Origin: a virus
IMG/VR virus record: IMGVR_UViG_3300007734_000547
Span: 1 to 28,725 of that record
DNA: 28,725 nt
Strand: one strand, 5' to 3'
In this document: piece after piece, positions 8,114 to 15,194 of the stretch
Layout of the letters: the number at the start of each line of letters is the position of its first letter
Numbering within the stretch: position 1 is the first letter of the stretch
Notes under the pieces: model-generated
The model's input: only the letters and a program-made list of their open reading frames with translations
Told to the model about the DNA's origin: nothing
Databases searched by the model: none
Position numbers and translations under genes: made by a program

Positions 8114-9986
8114 ACTAAATTTTGTAATTGACGGGCAAAAAGTCGATATATCGGAGAGCGTAGACTTTACAAGAGTTTACAGAGGATTAGAAACTACAGA
8201 CGTTAAAAAAAATAACTATTCTCTGACGGTTAAATTTCCTTTTACTCCTGCTAACGACTTAGTTTTTAAGCGTACAAATTCACTGTCTTATAAATCGTCT
8301 TTCCCTTACGACGTCCATACGTGCGACGTTTCGAGTAACGGAGTAGTATTGATAAGTAAGGCTAAACTCGTTTTATTATCGACGACGGCTTTTTATGAGT
8401 GCGCGCTGACGTGGGATAACTCGGATTTGATCGGAGCTATTTTAAATAATCCTACTAAATTAGGCGTTTTTTTAGAGTCTTTCCCCGTTCTCGATTGGAA
8501 TTTAAATCACTCGTTAATGTCAAAAACATATACGACAGGGAAAGCGGACACTTACGGGTATTTGCTTTATAACGACGGAGGAGGAGACGTCGGGATTAGC
8601 TCGACAAAATATTATAGTTATCAGCACCCACTAATTAACTATAATTATTTATTAGGATTAATTTTCGATCAGTTAGGATTTACGCTGAGTATACCAACGG
8701 CAAAAAATGACTTTTTGCAGTCTTTACTAGTAAGGCCAAATAAGGAGCTAGATAATTATAATAATAACGTTTTCGAGTTTAACGTAGATTGTTTCGGACT
8801 TATATACATGTATAACAGCGCAGGAGCGTATTTGTTCCCTGTTGCGGAAAATACAGGGACGAGCCCTCGGACGCCTGCCATCGGAAATAATAGTTACTAT
8901 TTTAAATCATGGATCGACGCAACGGACGGAAAGGATAGTTTTTATTATCACTTTTCAGCTATACAACAAATTTACCGTTTTAAATCTTTTGCAAATAGCG
9001 CGAGTACTTTAGTGATCTCGAATTTTGTCGCAGGTGCCGGAGGCCGTGCGATATTAAAACAATGGAGCGCGATAACTCAGACGTGGTCTACTTTATTTAC
9101 GGTTACGGGAAACATGTCAGCTACTATAATTGCAGGGGAGGGGGATTGGTTCGGGTTTAGTACTTCGTTCGACGACGACACGTTTAAAGTAACTATAACA
9201 ACTTCTCCGGATCCTACGTATATTAACACTCCTAACGAGTTAAGGTTTCCCTCTTTATTCCACATTCCGACCTGTATCGACATGACTGTAGGAGAGTACG
9301 TTAAACAGGCTTTAGATATAACCTGTAGCGAATTGACTTACGATGTTAATAGTGATACTTACTCTTTCTCAGAGAGAACAAAGGAAAACGGCTCCGCTTA
9401 CGATATTACTAAAAATATAACAAGTATTAAGGATATAACATACGATACGAAATATATTTATAATAAATTAGCAAAAGAGAATTATTTTAAATACTTAAAC
9501 ACGTCTCCGATCGACGCTAATTTAATAAAATACGGATCTAACCCAAATTTAACAGCTACTTTAAACTTCATAGACTTATCTTTTAGTCCGTCAGATACTC
9601 AGTCAGGCGGCACATATGACGGAAACTGTGTCGCTATAGAGCACACTTTCGACAGCGGCCAAATATGGACGAGATACACGGAGCAACCTTTACACTTATT
9701 ATATAACGACGTCGCAAATAGCGAAGTATTTTTTAAAACTTCGCTTTTGTCTATGACTAATATATTCGATACTTTTTGGGCTCCTTATTGGGCCGATTTA
9801 GAGGCTCTCGTTTTGTCAGGGACGGCTCGTTTATTAAAAATAAATACAAATATAACAGACGTCGAATTTAAGCGCATAAACACGAAAGGGTTAGTATATG
9901 TTAAGACTTACGGGAAGTACTATGGTATTATCGAAGTAAATAAAAACGGAGATTTTGCTCAGTTTTTCCTTTTAGAATTATTTTAA
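8106..9986 (+). CDS. Tail-tip / baseplate hub-like protein
   Basis: A 626-residue protein and the last gene of the rightward arm. Residues 1-110 (VDISESVDFTRVYRGLE, then NNYSLTVKFPFTPANDLVF) look like a beta-sandwich hub N-terminus. The middle, about 150-390, is Tyr/Asn/Ser-rich and may be an inserted binding domain. The C-terminal half returns to short strands and ends with YGKYYGIIEVNKNGDFAQFF. The place two genes after the tape measure fits a tail-associated hub protein that the phage uses for adsorption. No peptidase or lysozyme motif was seen. Its stop codon overlaps the stop of the convergent glycosyltransferase gene. The function is inferred from position. Confidence 0.6.
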   Translation: MSKLNFVIDGQKVDISESVDFTRVYRGLETTDVKKNNYSLTVKFPFTPANDLVFKRTNSLSYKSSFPYDVHTCDVSSNGVVLISKAKLVLLSTTAFYECALTWDNSDLIGAILNNPTKLGVFLESFPVLDWNLNHSLMSKTYTTGKADTYGYLLYNDGGGDVGISSTKYYSYQHPLINYNYLLGLIFDQLGFTLSIPTAKNDFLQSLLVRPNKELDNYNNNVFEFNVDCFGLIYMYNSAGAYLFPVAENTGTSPRTPAIGNNSYYFKSWIDATDGKDSFYYHFSAIQQIYRFKSFANSASTLVISNFVAGAGGRAILKQWSAITQTWSTLFTVTGNMSATIIAGEGDWFGFSTSFDDDTFKVTITTSPDPTYINTPNELRFPSLFHIPTCIDMTVGEYVKQALDITCSELTYDVNSDTYSFSERTKENGSAYDITKNITSIKDITYDTKYIYNKLAKENYFKYLNTSPIDANLIKYGSNPNLTATLNFIDLSFSPSDTQSGGTYDGNCVAIEHTFDSGQIWTRYTEQPLHLLYNDVANSEVFFKTSLLSMTNIFDTFWAPYWADLEALVLSGTARLLKINTNITDVEFKRINTKGLVYVKTYGKYYGIIEVNKNGDFAQFFLLELF

Positions 9987-9996
9987 AAAAAATAAT
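9977..9996. terminator. Possible bidirectional AT-only terminator between convergent arms
   Basis: ATTATTTT at 9977-9984 pairs with AAAATAAT at 9989-9996 around an AAAA loop. Both convergent genes end inside the hairpin. The stem contains no G or C, so it is weak; the call rests mainly on position. Confidence 0.4.
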
Positions 9997-10666
9997 CTTT
10001 GTAGTCGTTTAAAACGGTCTCGTTATATTTCGTAACCGTTTTCGCGTTATCAGAATAGCCGTCTTTTTGATAACTAAAATGTCTTTTACTTATATAACAG
10101 TTTAAATTTAATCCGTACCAATGATCTACGGGCTGAGATCCTGGGTAGTTTAAAATTTTATCGTAAGCTCTTTCGCTGACTAAATACATTTGAAGTCCTG
10201 AGAATTTGTTAACCTTATCGAAATACAAATTTTCCGTTTTAAAGATCTGTCCGGAATAAATCCCGAATAAAATAACGTCGTAATCGTCCGGCAAATTTTG
10301 CATTAATGTATTAAAATACTCGAGAGCGTCTCCTCGAAATAAAATATCGTCCTCAAATATTAAGGCGTTTTTTTTAAATCGTTGAGCGGCTATCCTTACA
10401 GCGTTTTTATGAGCTTCTCTGACTCCGTGAGTCGTGTTTTCTAACTCTACTCCGTCAGATAAATAAATTCTCGAATTATCGTCTTTAAAAAACTTTTTTA
10501 TATTACTTTCTGACTCCGATCTCCTCTCTACTCGTTTAGGTAAATTAATTAATATTTTAATTATCTCTTCGTTTTTAGTTTCGTTTTCCATTTTATTAAC
10601 TAAATAATGTTTATAAATTATTGACTCAGCGGCCGGATTAAAAGCTACTAAAACTTTTTTAATCAT
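9983..10666 (-). CDS. Glycosyltransferase family 25-like protein
   Basis: A 227-residue protein resembling GT25 LPS-type glycosyltransferases: IKILINLPKRVERR at about 37-50 (the family's usual start, I-N-L-x-x-R-x-x-R), GVREAHKNAV at 81-90 and the metal-binding EDD motif in ALIFEDDILF (acidic residues 105-107). The motif layout suggests that the true domain begins near the internal Met26; the first 25 residues are extra and a downstream start is possible. GT25 enzymes transfer galactose or glucose from UDP-sugars. It is the last gene of the leftward operon and overlaps the preceding GT2-like gene by 8 bp. It may glycosylate virion proteins or change host surface sugars; the sequence does not decide between these. 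Confidence 0.78.
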   Translation of the reverse strand: MIKKVLVAFNPAAESIIYKHYLVNKMENETKNEEIIKILINLPKRVERRSESESNIKKFFKDDNSRIYLSDGVELENTTHGVREAHKNAVRIAAQRFKKNALIFEDDILFRGDALEYFNTLMQNLPDDYDVILFGIYSGQIFKTENLYFDKVNKFSGLQMYLVSERAYDKILNYPGSQPVDHWYGLNLNCYISKRHFSYQKDGYSDNAKTVTKYNETVLNDYKDYFF

Positions 10667-11357
10667 TTAAATTAAATTTATTATCGTTATATTTTTTATT
10701 CCAAATTCGAGCCTGTCCGTAAGTTAACGACTCTTTAACGTCAGCGTCTAAAGTCTTTAAAGTATTAGATCCGTTTTCTACGTGATTAACGATAGAAGTC
10801 GGAATTAAATAATGTTTAATCCCGTGCTCCTGTAATTGTTTAGCGTAAACGTCGTCGGAGCACCAAAAGGAAACGACCTCCGAAAGCCCTCCGATTTTTA
10901 GCCATAACTCACGCGTAAATACTAAGGCCCAACCTGAAACCTGACGCGCTATTTGATAGCCCTCAACAGGATTTTTACACGAAATAAATTCTCTCTGACT
11001 TGCTGAGGTTAAACTAATAGGAGACAGGCTTTCGATAGTATTTCCGACGTCTAATTTAACGATCTCAGAAAACCAATCGTCGTTAAAAATAACGTCATTA
11101 TTAAATACTCCTATTAACTCGCTGCCACATGTCATTATAGCATTATTTGAAAACTCATTATAATTAAATGGCTTATCAAAATGTAACGTCTTAACTCCTA
11201 ACTCCTCGTAATTAACGGACGGATTAGTTTCGACGATAATAATATTAAAAGCCGTGTTTAATTTCGACTCTTTAAGGGAGTTTATACAATTAATAGTTAA
11301 ATTGTAATGTTTGTCACTCTTTGCGAATGATAAAATAATAATGTCGATAATTTTCAT
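10659..11357 (-). CDS. Glycosyltransferase family 2-like protein
   Basis: A 232-residue GT-A-fold protein. It begins with IIDIIILSFAKS (first beta strand of the nucleotide-sugar fold), and VFNNDVIF at residues 84-91 takes the place of the DxD metal/nucleotide motif. WCSDDVYAKQL at about 164-174 resembles the region of the catalytic base. It should use a nucleotide-sugar donor in the cytoplasm. It lies 10 bp downstream of the lipoprotein gene and overlaps the GT25-like gene by 8 bp, so the two enzymes may act in sequence on one glycan. The NND variant in place of DxD is common in this family and need not mean loss of activity. Confidence 0.78.
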   Translation of the reverse strand: MKIIDIIILSFAKSDKHYNLTINCINSLKESKLNTAFNIIIVETNPSVNYEELGVKTLHFDKPFNYNEFSNNAIMTCGSELIGVFNNDVIFNDDWFSEIVKLDVGNTIESLSPISLTSASQREFISCKNPVEGYQIARQVSGWALVFTRELWLKIGGLSEVVSFWCSDDVYAKQLQEHGIKHYLIPTSIVNHVENGSNTLKTLDADVKESLTYGQARIWNKKYNDNKFNLND

Positions 11358-11367
11358 AGTGTTTTAT

Positions 11368-11568
11368 TTATTTTTTGTGATTTTTACAATTCCCTTTATG
11401 TCCTCCCCAACTCGCGCTCCCCGCTCTAAAATAAACGTATTCGCAACCGTCAAAAGTTAATATCTCGACGCGCTGTCCGTTTAAATATTCGTTTGTTTTT
11501 TCTGTTTTTAGCGTGTTATTACAGCCAATTAAAAAAGCCGTTACGCTTAATAAAATTATTTTTTTCAT
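11368..11568 (-). CDS. Small lipoprotein
   Basis: A 66-residue protein with an N-terminal lipoprotein signal: MKKIILLSVTAFLIGC, with lipobox LIGC and the lipidated Cys at residue 16. About 50 residues follow, with three more Cys (CEYVYF, a Gly-rich SASWGGHKGN stretch, then CKN) that could form a disulphide. It should be anchored in the inner or outer membrane. It sits in the glycosyltransferase block. Known phage lipoproteins of this size (Llp of T5, Cor of phi80-like phages) block receptors during infection, so superinfection exclusion is a reasonable guess, but there is no sequence similarity that I can point to. Confidence 0.7.
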   Translation of the reverse strand: MKKIILLSVTAFLIGCNNTLKTEKTNEYLNGQRVEILTFDGCEYVYFRAGSASWGGHKGNCKNHKK

Positions 11569-11573
11569 AGGTT

Positions 11574-11693
11574 TTACTTTTTAGATTTTTTTGATTTTTT
11601 ACGTTTTAACTTTGCTTTTTTAAAAGAGTCGATCTCTTTGTAAGCTGACAAAATTTGTTTATCAGTTTCTTTTTTGCTTTTTTCATTTTCCAT
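11574..11693 (-). CDS. Very small Lys-rich protein
   Basis: A 39-residue open frame that starts MENEKSKKETDKQ and ends in a run rich in Lys and Ser (KRKKSKKSKK). The ATG overlaps the stop of the upstream glycosyltransferase gene (TAATG), the coupling used elsewhere in this genome (11693, 20481, 20753, 23861). The start MENE/MENT is shared with two other early proteins here. The coupling and tight spacing support a real gene. The basic tail suggests nucleic-acid or membrane-surface contact; no function is assigned. Confidence 0.55.
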   Translation of the reverse strand: MENEKSKKETDKQILSAYKEIDSFKKAKLKRKKSKKSKK

Positions 11694-12286
11694 TATCTAA
11701 CTCTTTTATGTTTTAAATGTTGCTGAGTTTCCGTTGTTATTTGGTTGTAATGATATTCATAAAGGACCTTTAAAATGTCATATTCTTTTTTTATTTTAGG
11801 GGCTAAATCTTTACTAAACGCGCTATCCTCTCCGTATAAAATAGGTTGATAAGGAGTGTTAACACAAAACTCTCTCTTTATACACATAATATGATTAGGG
11901 AGTCTATGATAACTATCGTCTCTGTTAAAATCGTGCTTATGTTCAACGCTGTAATAACAAGGCTTAAAAGGAGATCCGTTTAGAGATACGTTAACTATAA
12001 AGTTAATAACGTCAGCTCCGTCGCAAATGTCAATAGCTTTTAATAATTCGGTTACATAGTCAGGAGATAATTTATCGTCATCGTCCACAAACGCGACATA
12101 ATCTCCCTGAGCCATGTTTACAAGGTCGTTTCGTTTAATTCCTAACATACGGGTTTTATTATCTACGACACAAATAACCTCAACGTCTAATTTATCATAA
12201 GTTTGATTATTTAACTCCTCCAAAATTAACGGGAGGAAAGTGTCTCGTCTGTTAAGTACAGAGCAAACTAAAATTGATAATTTCAT
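11693..12286 (-). CDS. Glycosyltransferase family 2 protein
   Basis: A 197-residue GT2 protein in the short single-domain form: MKLSILVCSVLNRRDTF at the N-terminus (nucleotide-sugar fold strand one, with the usual Arg after it), YDKLDVEVICVVDN at about 30-43, RNDLVNMAQGDYVAFVDDDD at 52-71 (the DxD site), and LYGEDSAFSKDL at about 155-166, where ED is the likely catalytic base. All key GT2 positions are present. It is the first gene of the distal block and has its own promoter candidate; the -7 box ends 4 bp before the ATG, so its mRNA may be leaderless. Likely partners are the two other glycosyltransferases downstream. Confidence 0.85.
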   Translation of the reverse strand: MKLSILVCSVLNRRDTFLPLILEELNNQTYDKLDVEVICVVDNKTRMLGIKRNDLVNMAQGDYVAFVDDDDKLSPDYVTELLKAIDICDGADVINFIVNVSLNGSPFKPCYYSVEHKHDFNRDDSYHRLPNHIMCIKREFCVNTPYQPILYGEDSAFSKDLAPKIKKEYDILKVLYEYHYNQITTETQQHLKHKRVR

Positions 12287-12290
12287 TTTA

Positions 12291-12319
12291 TAAATATAGT
12301 AATTAATTTAATTTTATTT
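12291..12319 (-). promoter_or_regulatory. Promoter candidate for the glycosyltransferase block (17-bp element plus -7 box)
   Basis: On the minus strand the element AAATAAAATTAAATTAA (12319-12303) is followed after 4 bp by TATATTTA (12298-12291), close to the Bacteroidetes -7 box TAnnTTTG; a second near-match, TATTTATA, lies at the 6-bp spacing used before the capsid gene. The ATG at 12286 begins 4 bp after the TATATTTA box. The element differs by one base from the copies at 23185 and 26412. Confidence 0.5.
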
Positions 12320-12322
12320 AAT

Positions 12323-12721
12323 TTATTCGATTATTTTTCCGTGTTTTATTACAAAATAGTATTTATTAGGATCCGCTCCCCACTCATGCCGTCCGACTCC
12401 GATACTAATTCCGTCGTGCTCTAAATAAAGATAACGCTCCCTGTCGTCAAAACTCGGATAACCTAACGTCATAATGTTTTTATTAACCGGTTTAAAACTT
12501 ATATGTCGAGAGTAGCCGTTAACCATTTTTTTAAACGAGGTTAAGTCAAACACATTTAAAAACTCGTTTTCCCAAAAGGATTTGTTTTTACTCTCTCCGT
12601 CAAACAATAGTAATCTATTGCACCAAAAAGACGTAATCTCTAGATAATTCTCCGTTTTCTCTCCTGACTTTGTTAAGTCGAACCACTTTTTTACGAGTGA
12701 CATTTGTAAATTATTTGCCAT
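12323..12721 (-). CDS. ASCH-like domain protein
   Basis: A 132-residue protein. KKWFDLTKSGEKTENYLEI at about 11-29 matches the opening of ASCH-type domains, where a short helix and SGxKxxEyR mark the ligand or RNA-binding cleft. A second block at about 104-128 (HDGISIGVGRHEWGADPNKY and YFVIKHGKI) closes the beta-barrel. ASCH proteins bind RNA or modified nucleosides; a related group are nucleases or amidohydrolases. Small proteins of this kind are frequent in Bacteroidetes phage early regions. The gene has 3 bp between it and the membrane protein upstream. The family is likely by motif pattern; the activity is open. Confidence 0.6.
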   Translation of the reverse strand: MANNLQMSLVKKWFDLTKSGEKTENYLEITSFWCNRLLLFDGESKNKSFWENEFLNVFDLTSFKKMVNGYSRHISFKPVNKNIMTLGYPSFDDRERYLYLEHDGISIGVGRHEWGADPNKYYFVIKHGKIIE

Positions 12722-12724
12722 AAA

Positions 12725-12970
12725 TTAAATGTTTAAAAGTTTAATAACGTGTTTTTTATTACTGAAAATTAATCCGAATAGTACTCCGTAATAAAACAGA
12801 GTATAAAATAAAATTAAAACCCTCGTCCCCTCTCCGAAAGTCCCTAAATTGATAATCCAAAAAAAAGGATTTGTAAATTTCCAAATAATAAACGATTTTA
12901 ATAAATAAACCGTAGCGTAAATTAACGCTGTAATCGATTGTCCGAATAGTATTAATTTTAATTTTTGCAT
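12725..12970 (-). CDS. Small membrane protein
   Basis: An 81-residue protein with two or three membrane segments: about 5-25 (KLILFGQSITALIYATVYLL), a short aromatic one around 29-45 (IWKFTNPFFWIINLG) and about 51-71 (VLILFYTLFYYGVLFGLIF). The C-terminus is short and basic. No family is recognised. The ATG lies at the end of one copy of the 48-bp direct repeat, so its leader is the same as that of the gene at 13032-13349. A role at the host inner membrane, such as exclusion, is possible but unsupported. Confidence 0.6.
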   Translation of the reverse strand: MQKLKLILFGQSITALIYATVYLLKSFIIWKFTNPFFWIINLGTFGEGTRVLILFYTLFYYGVLFGLIFSNKKHVIKLLNI

Positions 12971-13015
12971 TTTAGTTGGCGTTAGTTGTTATTTTTGGTT
13001 TCTAAAATTATCTCT
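12968..13015 (-). repeat. 48-bp direct repeat, copy 1
   Basis: Identical over 48 bp to 13347-13394. On the minus strand it holds the last codons of a gene (EIILETKNNN and stop), a short spacer and the ATG of the membrane protein gene. The coding part here is only a remnant; the full gene is attached to copy 2. Confidence 0.95.
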
Positions 13016-13031
13016 ACTCGGATTTTTTAAG

Positions 13032-13349
13032 CTATTTGTTATTTCGGGTTTTAAATATTTCGTGAAGTTGTTGTGATGTTTTAATTGTGCCTAAACTATC
13101 ACAAGAAAAATAGTACCATTTATCTTTAAATACTGTTTTATCACAGTTATCACTTAACCACTCAGCAAACTCAACCGCCTCATTAGCTTCTGATTTCGAT
13201 GCTTTTAGTTTAGCTATCTCATCCATCAACTGCTTTGTATTCTCAGTAAATATAAATTCAATATATTCTTTTTGCAGTCCGTTTAATGGGGTTCTAGCAT
13301 TTACCCATTCTATACAGTTTTTTATTTCCTCTTTAGTTAATTGTTTCAT
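13032..13349 (-). CDS. Cassette gene of unknown function
   Basis: A 105-residue protein, mostly helical, starting MKQLTKEEIKNCIEW, with a probable coiled coil at about 30-60 and an aromatic KDKWYYFSCDS segment near 76-86. I do not recognise a family. It lies inside a 379-bp segment bounded by 48-bp direct repeats, and copy 2 supplies its leader and ATG. All five Asp codons are GAT, unlike the GAC-rich phage core genes, which fits foreign origin. It looks like an accessory gene inserted between the 52-residue gene at 13361 and the membrane protein gene at 12725. Confidence 0.65.
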   Translation of the reverse strand: MKQLTKEEIKNCIEWVNARTPLNGLQKEYIEFIFTENTKQLMDEIAKLKASKSEANEAVEFAEWLSDNCDKTVFKDKWYYFSCDSLGTIKTSQQLHEIFKTRNNK

Positions 13350-13394
13350 TTTAGTTGGCGTTAGTTGTTATTTTTGGTTTCTAAAATTATCTCT
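13347..13394 (-). repeat. 48-bp direct repeat, copy 2
   Basis: The second copy of the 48-bp repeat. On the minus strand it comprises the true 3' end of the 52-residue gene, its stop at 13361-13363, and the leader and ATG of the cassette gene. Flanking bases differ from copy 1 on both sides. Confidence 0.95.
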
Positions 13395-13519
13395 TTAACT
13401 TTCTCATAATAAGACGTCACTAATCCGGTTTCTATCATTTTATCGCAAAGTCTTAGACAGGCGTTAAAATCTCCGTTAAAAATTTTTAGATAATAGTCGG
13501 CTTTCTGTTGAGGAGTCAT
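13361..13519 (-). CDS. Small helical protein of 52 residues
   Basis: An open frame too short for most gene finders: starts MTPQQKADYYLKIFNGD and ends YYEKVKEIILETKNNN. It has good codon style, tight spacing (4 bp after the stop of the upstream gene) and Lys/Tyr-rich amphipathic helices. Its last ten codons and stop lie in the 48-bp direct repeat, and the same 3' end is repeated at 12968-13015. That duplication is itself evidence that this frame ends here. No function is assigned. Confidence 0.6.
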   Translation of the reverse strand: MTPQQKADYYLKIFNGDFNACLRLCDKMIETGLVTSYYEKVKEIILETKNNN

Positions 13520-13523
13520 AGTG

Positions 13524-14378
13524 TTAATTTTTATTTAAAACGTCTTTTAGTTCAATTCCTTTATTAATTAAGTCTTTGAAATACTCATGTAAAGCTATAC
13601 GTTTACAAATGTGATCGAAAGTATTATTAACGTTTTTGGTTATTTGTTGTAACATGGCCCCGTAAATATTTTTTGAGACTCTCGATCCGGTTAACGCTTT
13701 TTTGTACTCACTTAATCCGGTTTCGTACATTTGTGACTTTTGTTCCTTTGTAAAATTAAAAACGTTTTTCTCCTTTAATCTTAAATAAAAAATAGAACAA
13801 AGGAGATCCGTCATAGTGTCCCTATTTCCGGAGACGTAATTAACTTTAAATTCGTTAAAATAATTACATACGGAATTTAACTCAATTTCCTCTTTTTGGG
13901 CCTCTGTTAATTCCGGCTTTTTATCAATGTCAAGTTTTTTATTCCATTCGGTTAACGCTTTCTTTTTTATTTCGGCGTCTGAGTAGCCTCTTATCCATTG
14001 AGACGCCGTTTTAAGGTTCACTCCGATATAATCCCCGTAGTCTCCGGAAAGTCCGTTTAAAAAGGCTAATTTAAGCTCGACGACTGTTAGCGTCCTATGT
14101 TTTTGATAAATTAAGTTTAAAATAGCCGCCGCGGAGATTTGGTTAATCTCTCTATCGTCGATCGCTTTCGTATGTCCTACATTAATTTGAGTCTCGATTA
14201 TAAGATCGTAAAGCATGATCTCAGCTTCTACGGGGGCCATTTCGAAGACTTTAATACTGTCTTTAGCTTTTACGTAGATTTGAAGTCCTGACGGTAGCTC
14301 GTTAATAACTTCTCTTTCTTTTAGAGTTAATCCGGTATTATTAACCGTTAGACTCGTGTTTTCGTTTAATTTGCTCAT
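13524..14378 (-). CDS. Replication-linked protein of unknown family
   Basis: A 284-residue, mostly helical protein. Residues about 50-110 include a helical stretch with RTLTVVELKLAFLNGLSG, followed by YIGVNLKTASQWIRGYSDAE. This pattern (a helix reading E-hydrophobic-K-L-A-F, then a short W-containing helix) occurs in proteins next to replisome organisers in Bacteroidetes phages, perhaps helicase-loader or helicase-inhibitor analogues. There is no Walker motif, so it is not a DnaC-type ATPase. The start overlaps the end of the upstream replisome-organiser-like gene by 38 bp in another frame, suggesting coupled expression. A replication role is inferred from the neighbour only. Confidence 0.6.
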   Translation of the reverse strand: MSKLNENTSLTVNNTGLTLKEREVINELPSGLQIYVKAKDSIKVFEMAPVEAEIMLYDLIIETQINVGHTKAIDDREINQISAAAILNLIYQKHRTLTVVELKLAFLNGLSGDYGDYIGVNLKTASQWIRGYSDAEIKKKALTEWNKKLDIDKKPELTEAQKEEIELNSVCNYFNEFKVNYVSGNRDTMTDLLCSIFYLRLKEKNVFNFTKEQKSQMYETGLSEYKKALTGSRVSKNIYGAMLQQITKNVNNTFDHICKRIALHEYFKDLINKGIELKDVLNKN

Positions 14379-15072
14379 GAGCTTCGTCTCTGTTTGTTAA
14401 AATTTTAGTAAATTTATTTTCTGTCGTCTGATTTGTTGAGACGTTTTTTAACCACTCTTTTTTGAAACCCGACCAACTTCCGGAAATACAGATTTTTAGT
14501 ATTTCGTTTATTTCGAGTCCGGAAAGATCAAACTCTCCTTTTAACAAATTAAAAGCGACTTCTGAATTAGTAGCTTTTTTATTTTTACGGACTAAAAGCC
14601 AACCGTCCGCGAGCTCTTCCTGTGCTCCTAATTTTAATAAAGAGTCTTTAAAAGAGAATTTAACTATATTATCTTTATCTTTATCTTTATCTTTATCTTT
14701 ATCTTTATCTTTATCTTTATAGCTGTGTTTTTGCTGTAGCTTTGCTGTAGCTTTGCCGCCTCGTGATCCCGCTTCCTGTCTCGTTTTGCGTTTCTCACTT
14801 AATAAATCGTACTGTATATCTAAAAACACAATTTCGACTTTATCGTGACGTTTTTCGTGTTTTAAAATCTCCAAATCGATAAGCTCGTTAATTAATTTTT
14901 CGTCGTTTCTGTATTTTTTGAGTAAATTTTTAAGCGTTAGCTCACAATCACATACCCAATAATAACCACAAATCGAAATAAAAAGTCCCTGTAACTCGAA
15001 AGACTCGAGACATATTTTCCCGTTTTGCCATTCCTGTACAGTAAAACGAAAGTAAGGTAATTCTTTAGCCAT
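14341..15072 (-). CDS. Replisome organiser-like protein (DUF4373-type N-terminus)
   Basis: A 243-residue protein. The N-terminal 100 residues (MAKELPYFRFTVQEWQNGKI, then LQGLFISICGYYW and LLKKYRNDEKLINELIDL) fit the winged-helix domain of Lin1244/DUF4373-type phage replication proteins. A basic linker (RKTRQEAGSRGGKATAKLQQ) leads into eight Lys-Asp pairs encoded by an (AAAGAT)8 tract, then a C-terminal helical domain (about 150-215). Proteins of this layout bind the phage origin and recruit helicase; in several phages the origin lies within the organiser gene. Upstream is a 120-bp leader with a 12-bp stem structure and one copy of the 17-bp AT-rich element. The family call is from the N-terminal pattern. 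Confidence 0.7.
   Translation of the reverse strand: MAKELPYFRFTVQEWQNGKICLESFELQGLFISICGYYWVCDCELTLKNLLKKYRNDEKLINELIDLEILKHEKRHDKVEIVFLDIQYDLLSEKRKTRQEAGSRGGKATAKLQQKHSYKDKDKDKDKDKDKDKDNIVKFSFKDSLLKLGAQEELADGWLLVRKNKKATNSEVAFNLLKGEFDLSGLEINEILKICISGSWSGFKKEWLKNVSTNQTTENKFTKILTNRDEAHEQIKRKHESNG
14669..14720 (-). repeat. (AAAGAT)8 hexamer microsatellite in the replisome organiser gene
   Basis: Eight uninterrupted AAAGAT units on the minus strand (14671-14718) plus partial units on both sides. The unit is a multiple of three, so it encodes Lys-Asp repeats and changes in copy number only alter linker length. A long plus-strand open frame of Ser-Leu repeats here is a shadow. Confidence 0.95.
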
Positions 15073-15084
15073 TTTGTTAATGTA

Positions 15085-15149
15085 TTAAGCAGGGACTCAG
15101 GGAAAGCGACTAACCCGATCGCGAGACGATCGTTTTCGTCCCTACTTAA
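15085..15149 (-). other. Structured leader or origin-like element before the replication gene
   Basis: The 12 bases at 15138-15149 pair with 15085-15096. As minus-strand RNA the stem UUAAGUAGGGAC / GUCCCUGCUUAA is complete with one G-U wobble; read as plus-strand RNA the same position is a C-A mismatch, so the structure favours minus-strand transcription. Inside lies CGATCG-TCTCG-CGATCG, a 6-bp hairpin, and a GC-richer stretch unlike nearby spacers. It ends 12 bp before the ATG of the replisome organiser gene. Confidence 0.6.
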
Positions 15150-15194
15150 TTTTTTTTAAATGTCTTTTTTTAATGTCGCTTTTGAGCTGTAAAC

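Noticed and set aside
9077-9283. Minus-strand frame inside the tail hub gene
   Set aside because: Short, no start context and entirely within a clear coding region.
14462-14722. Plus-strand open frame ending in Ser-Leu repeats
   Set aside because: It is the antisense reading of the (AAAGAT)8 tract in the replisome organiser gene and has no start signal.
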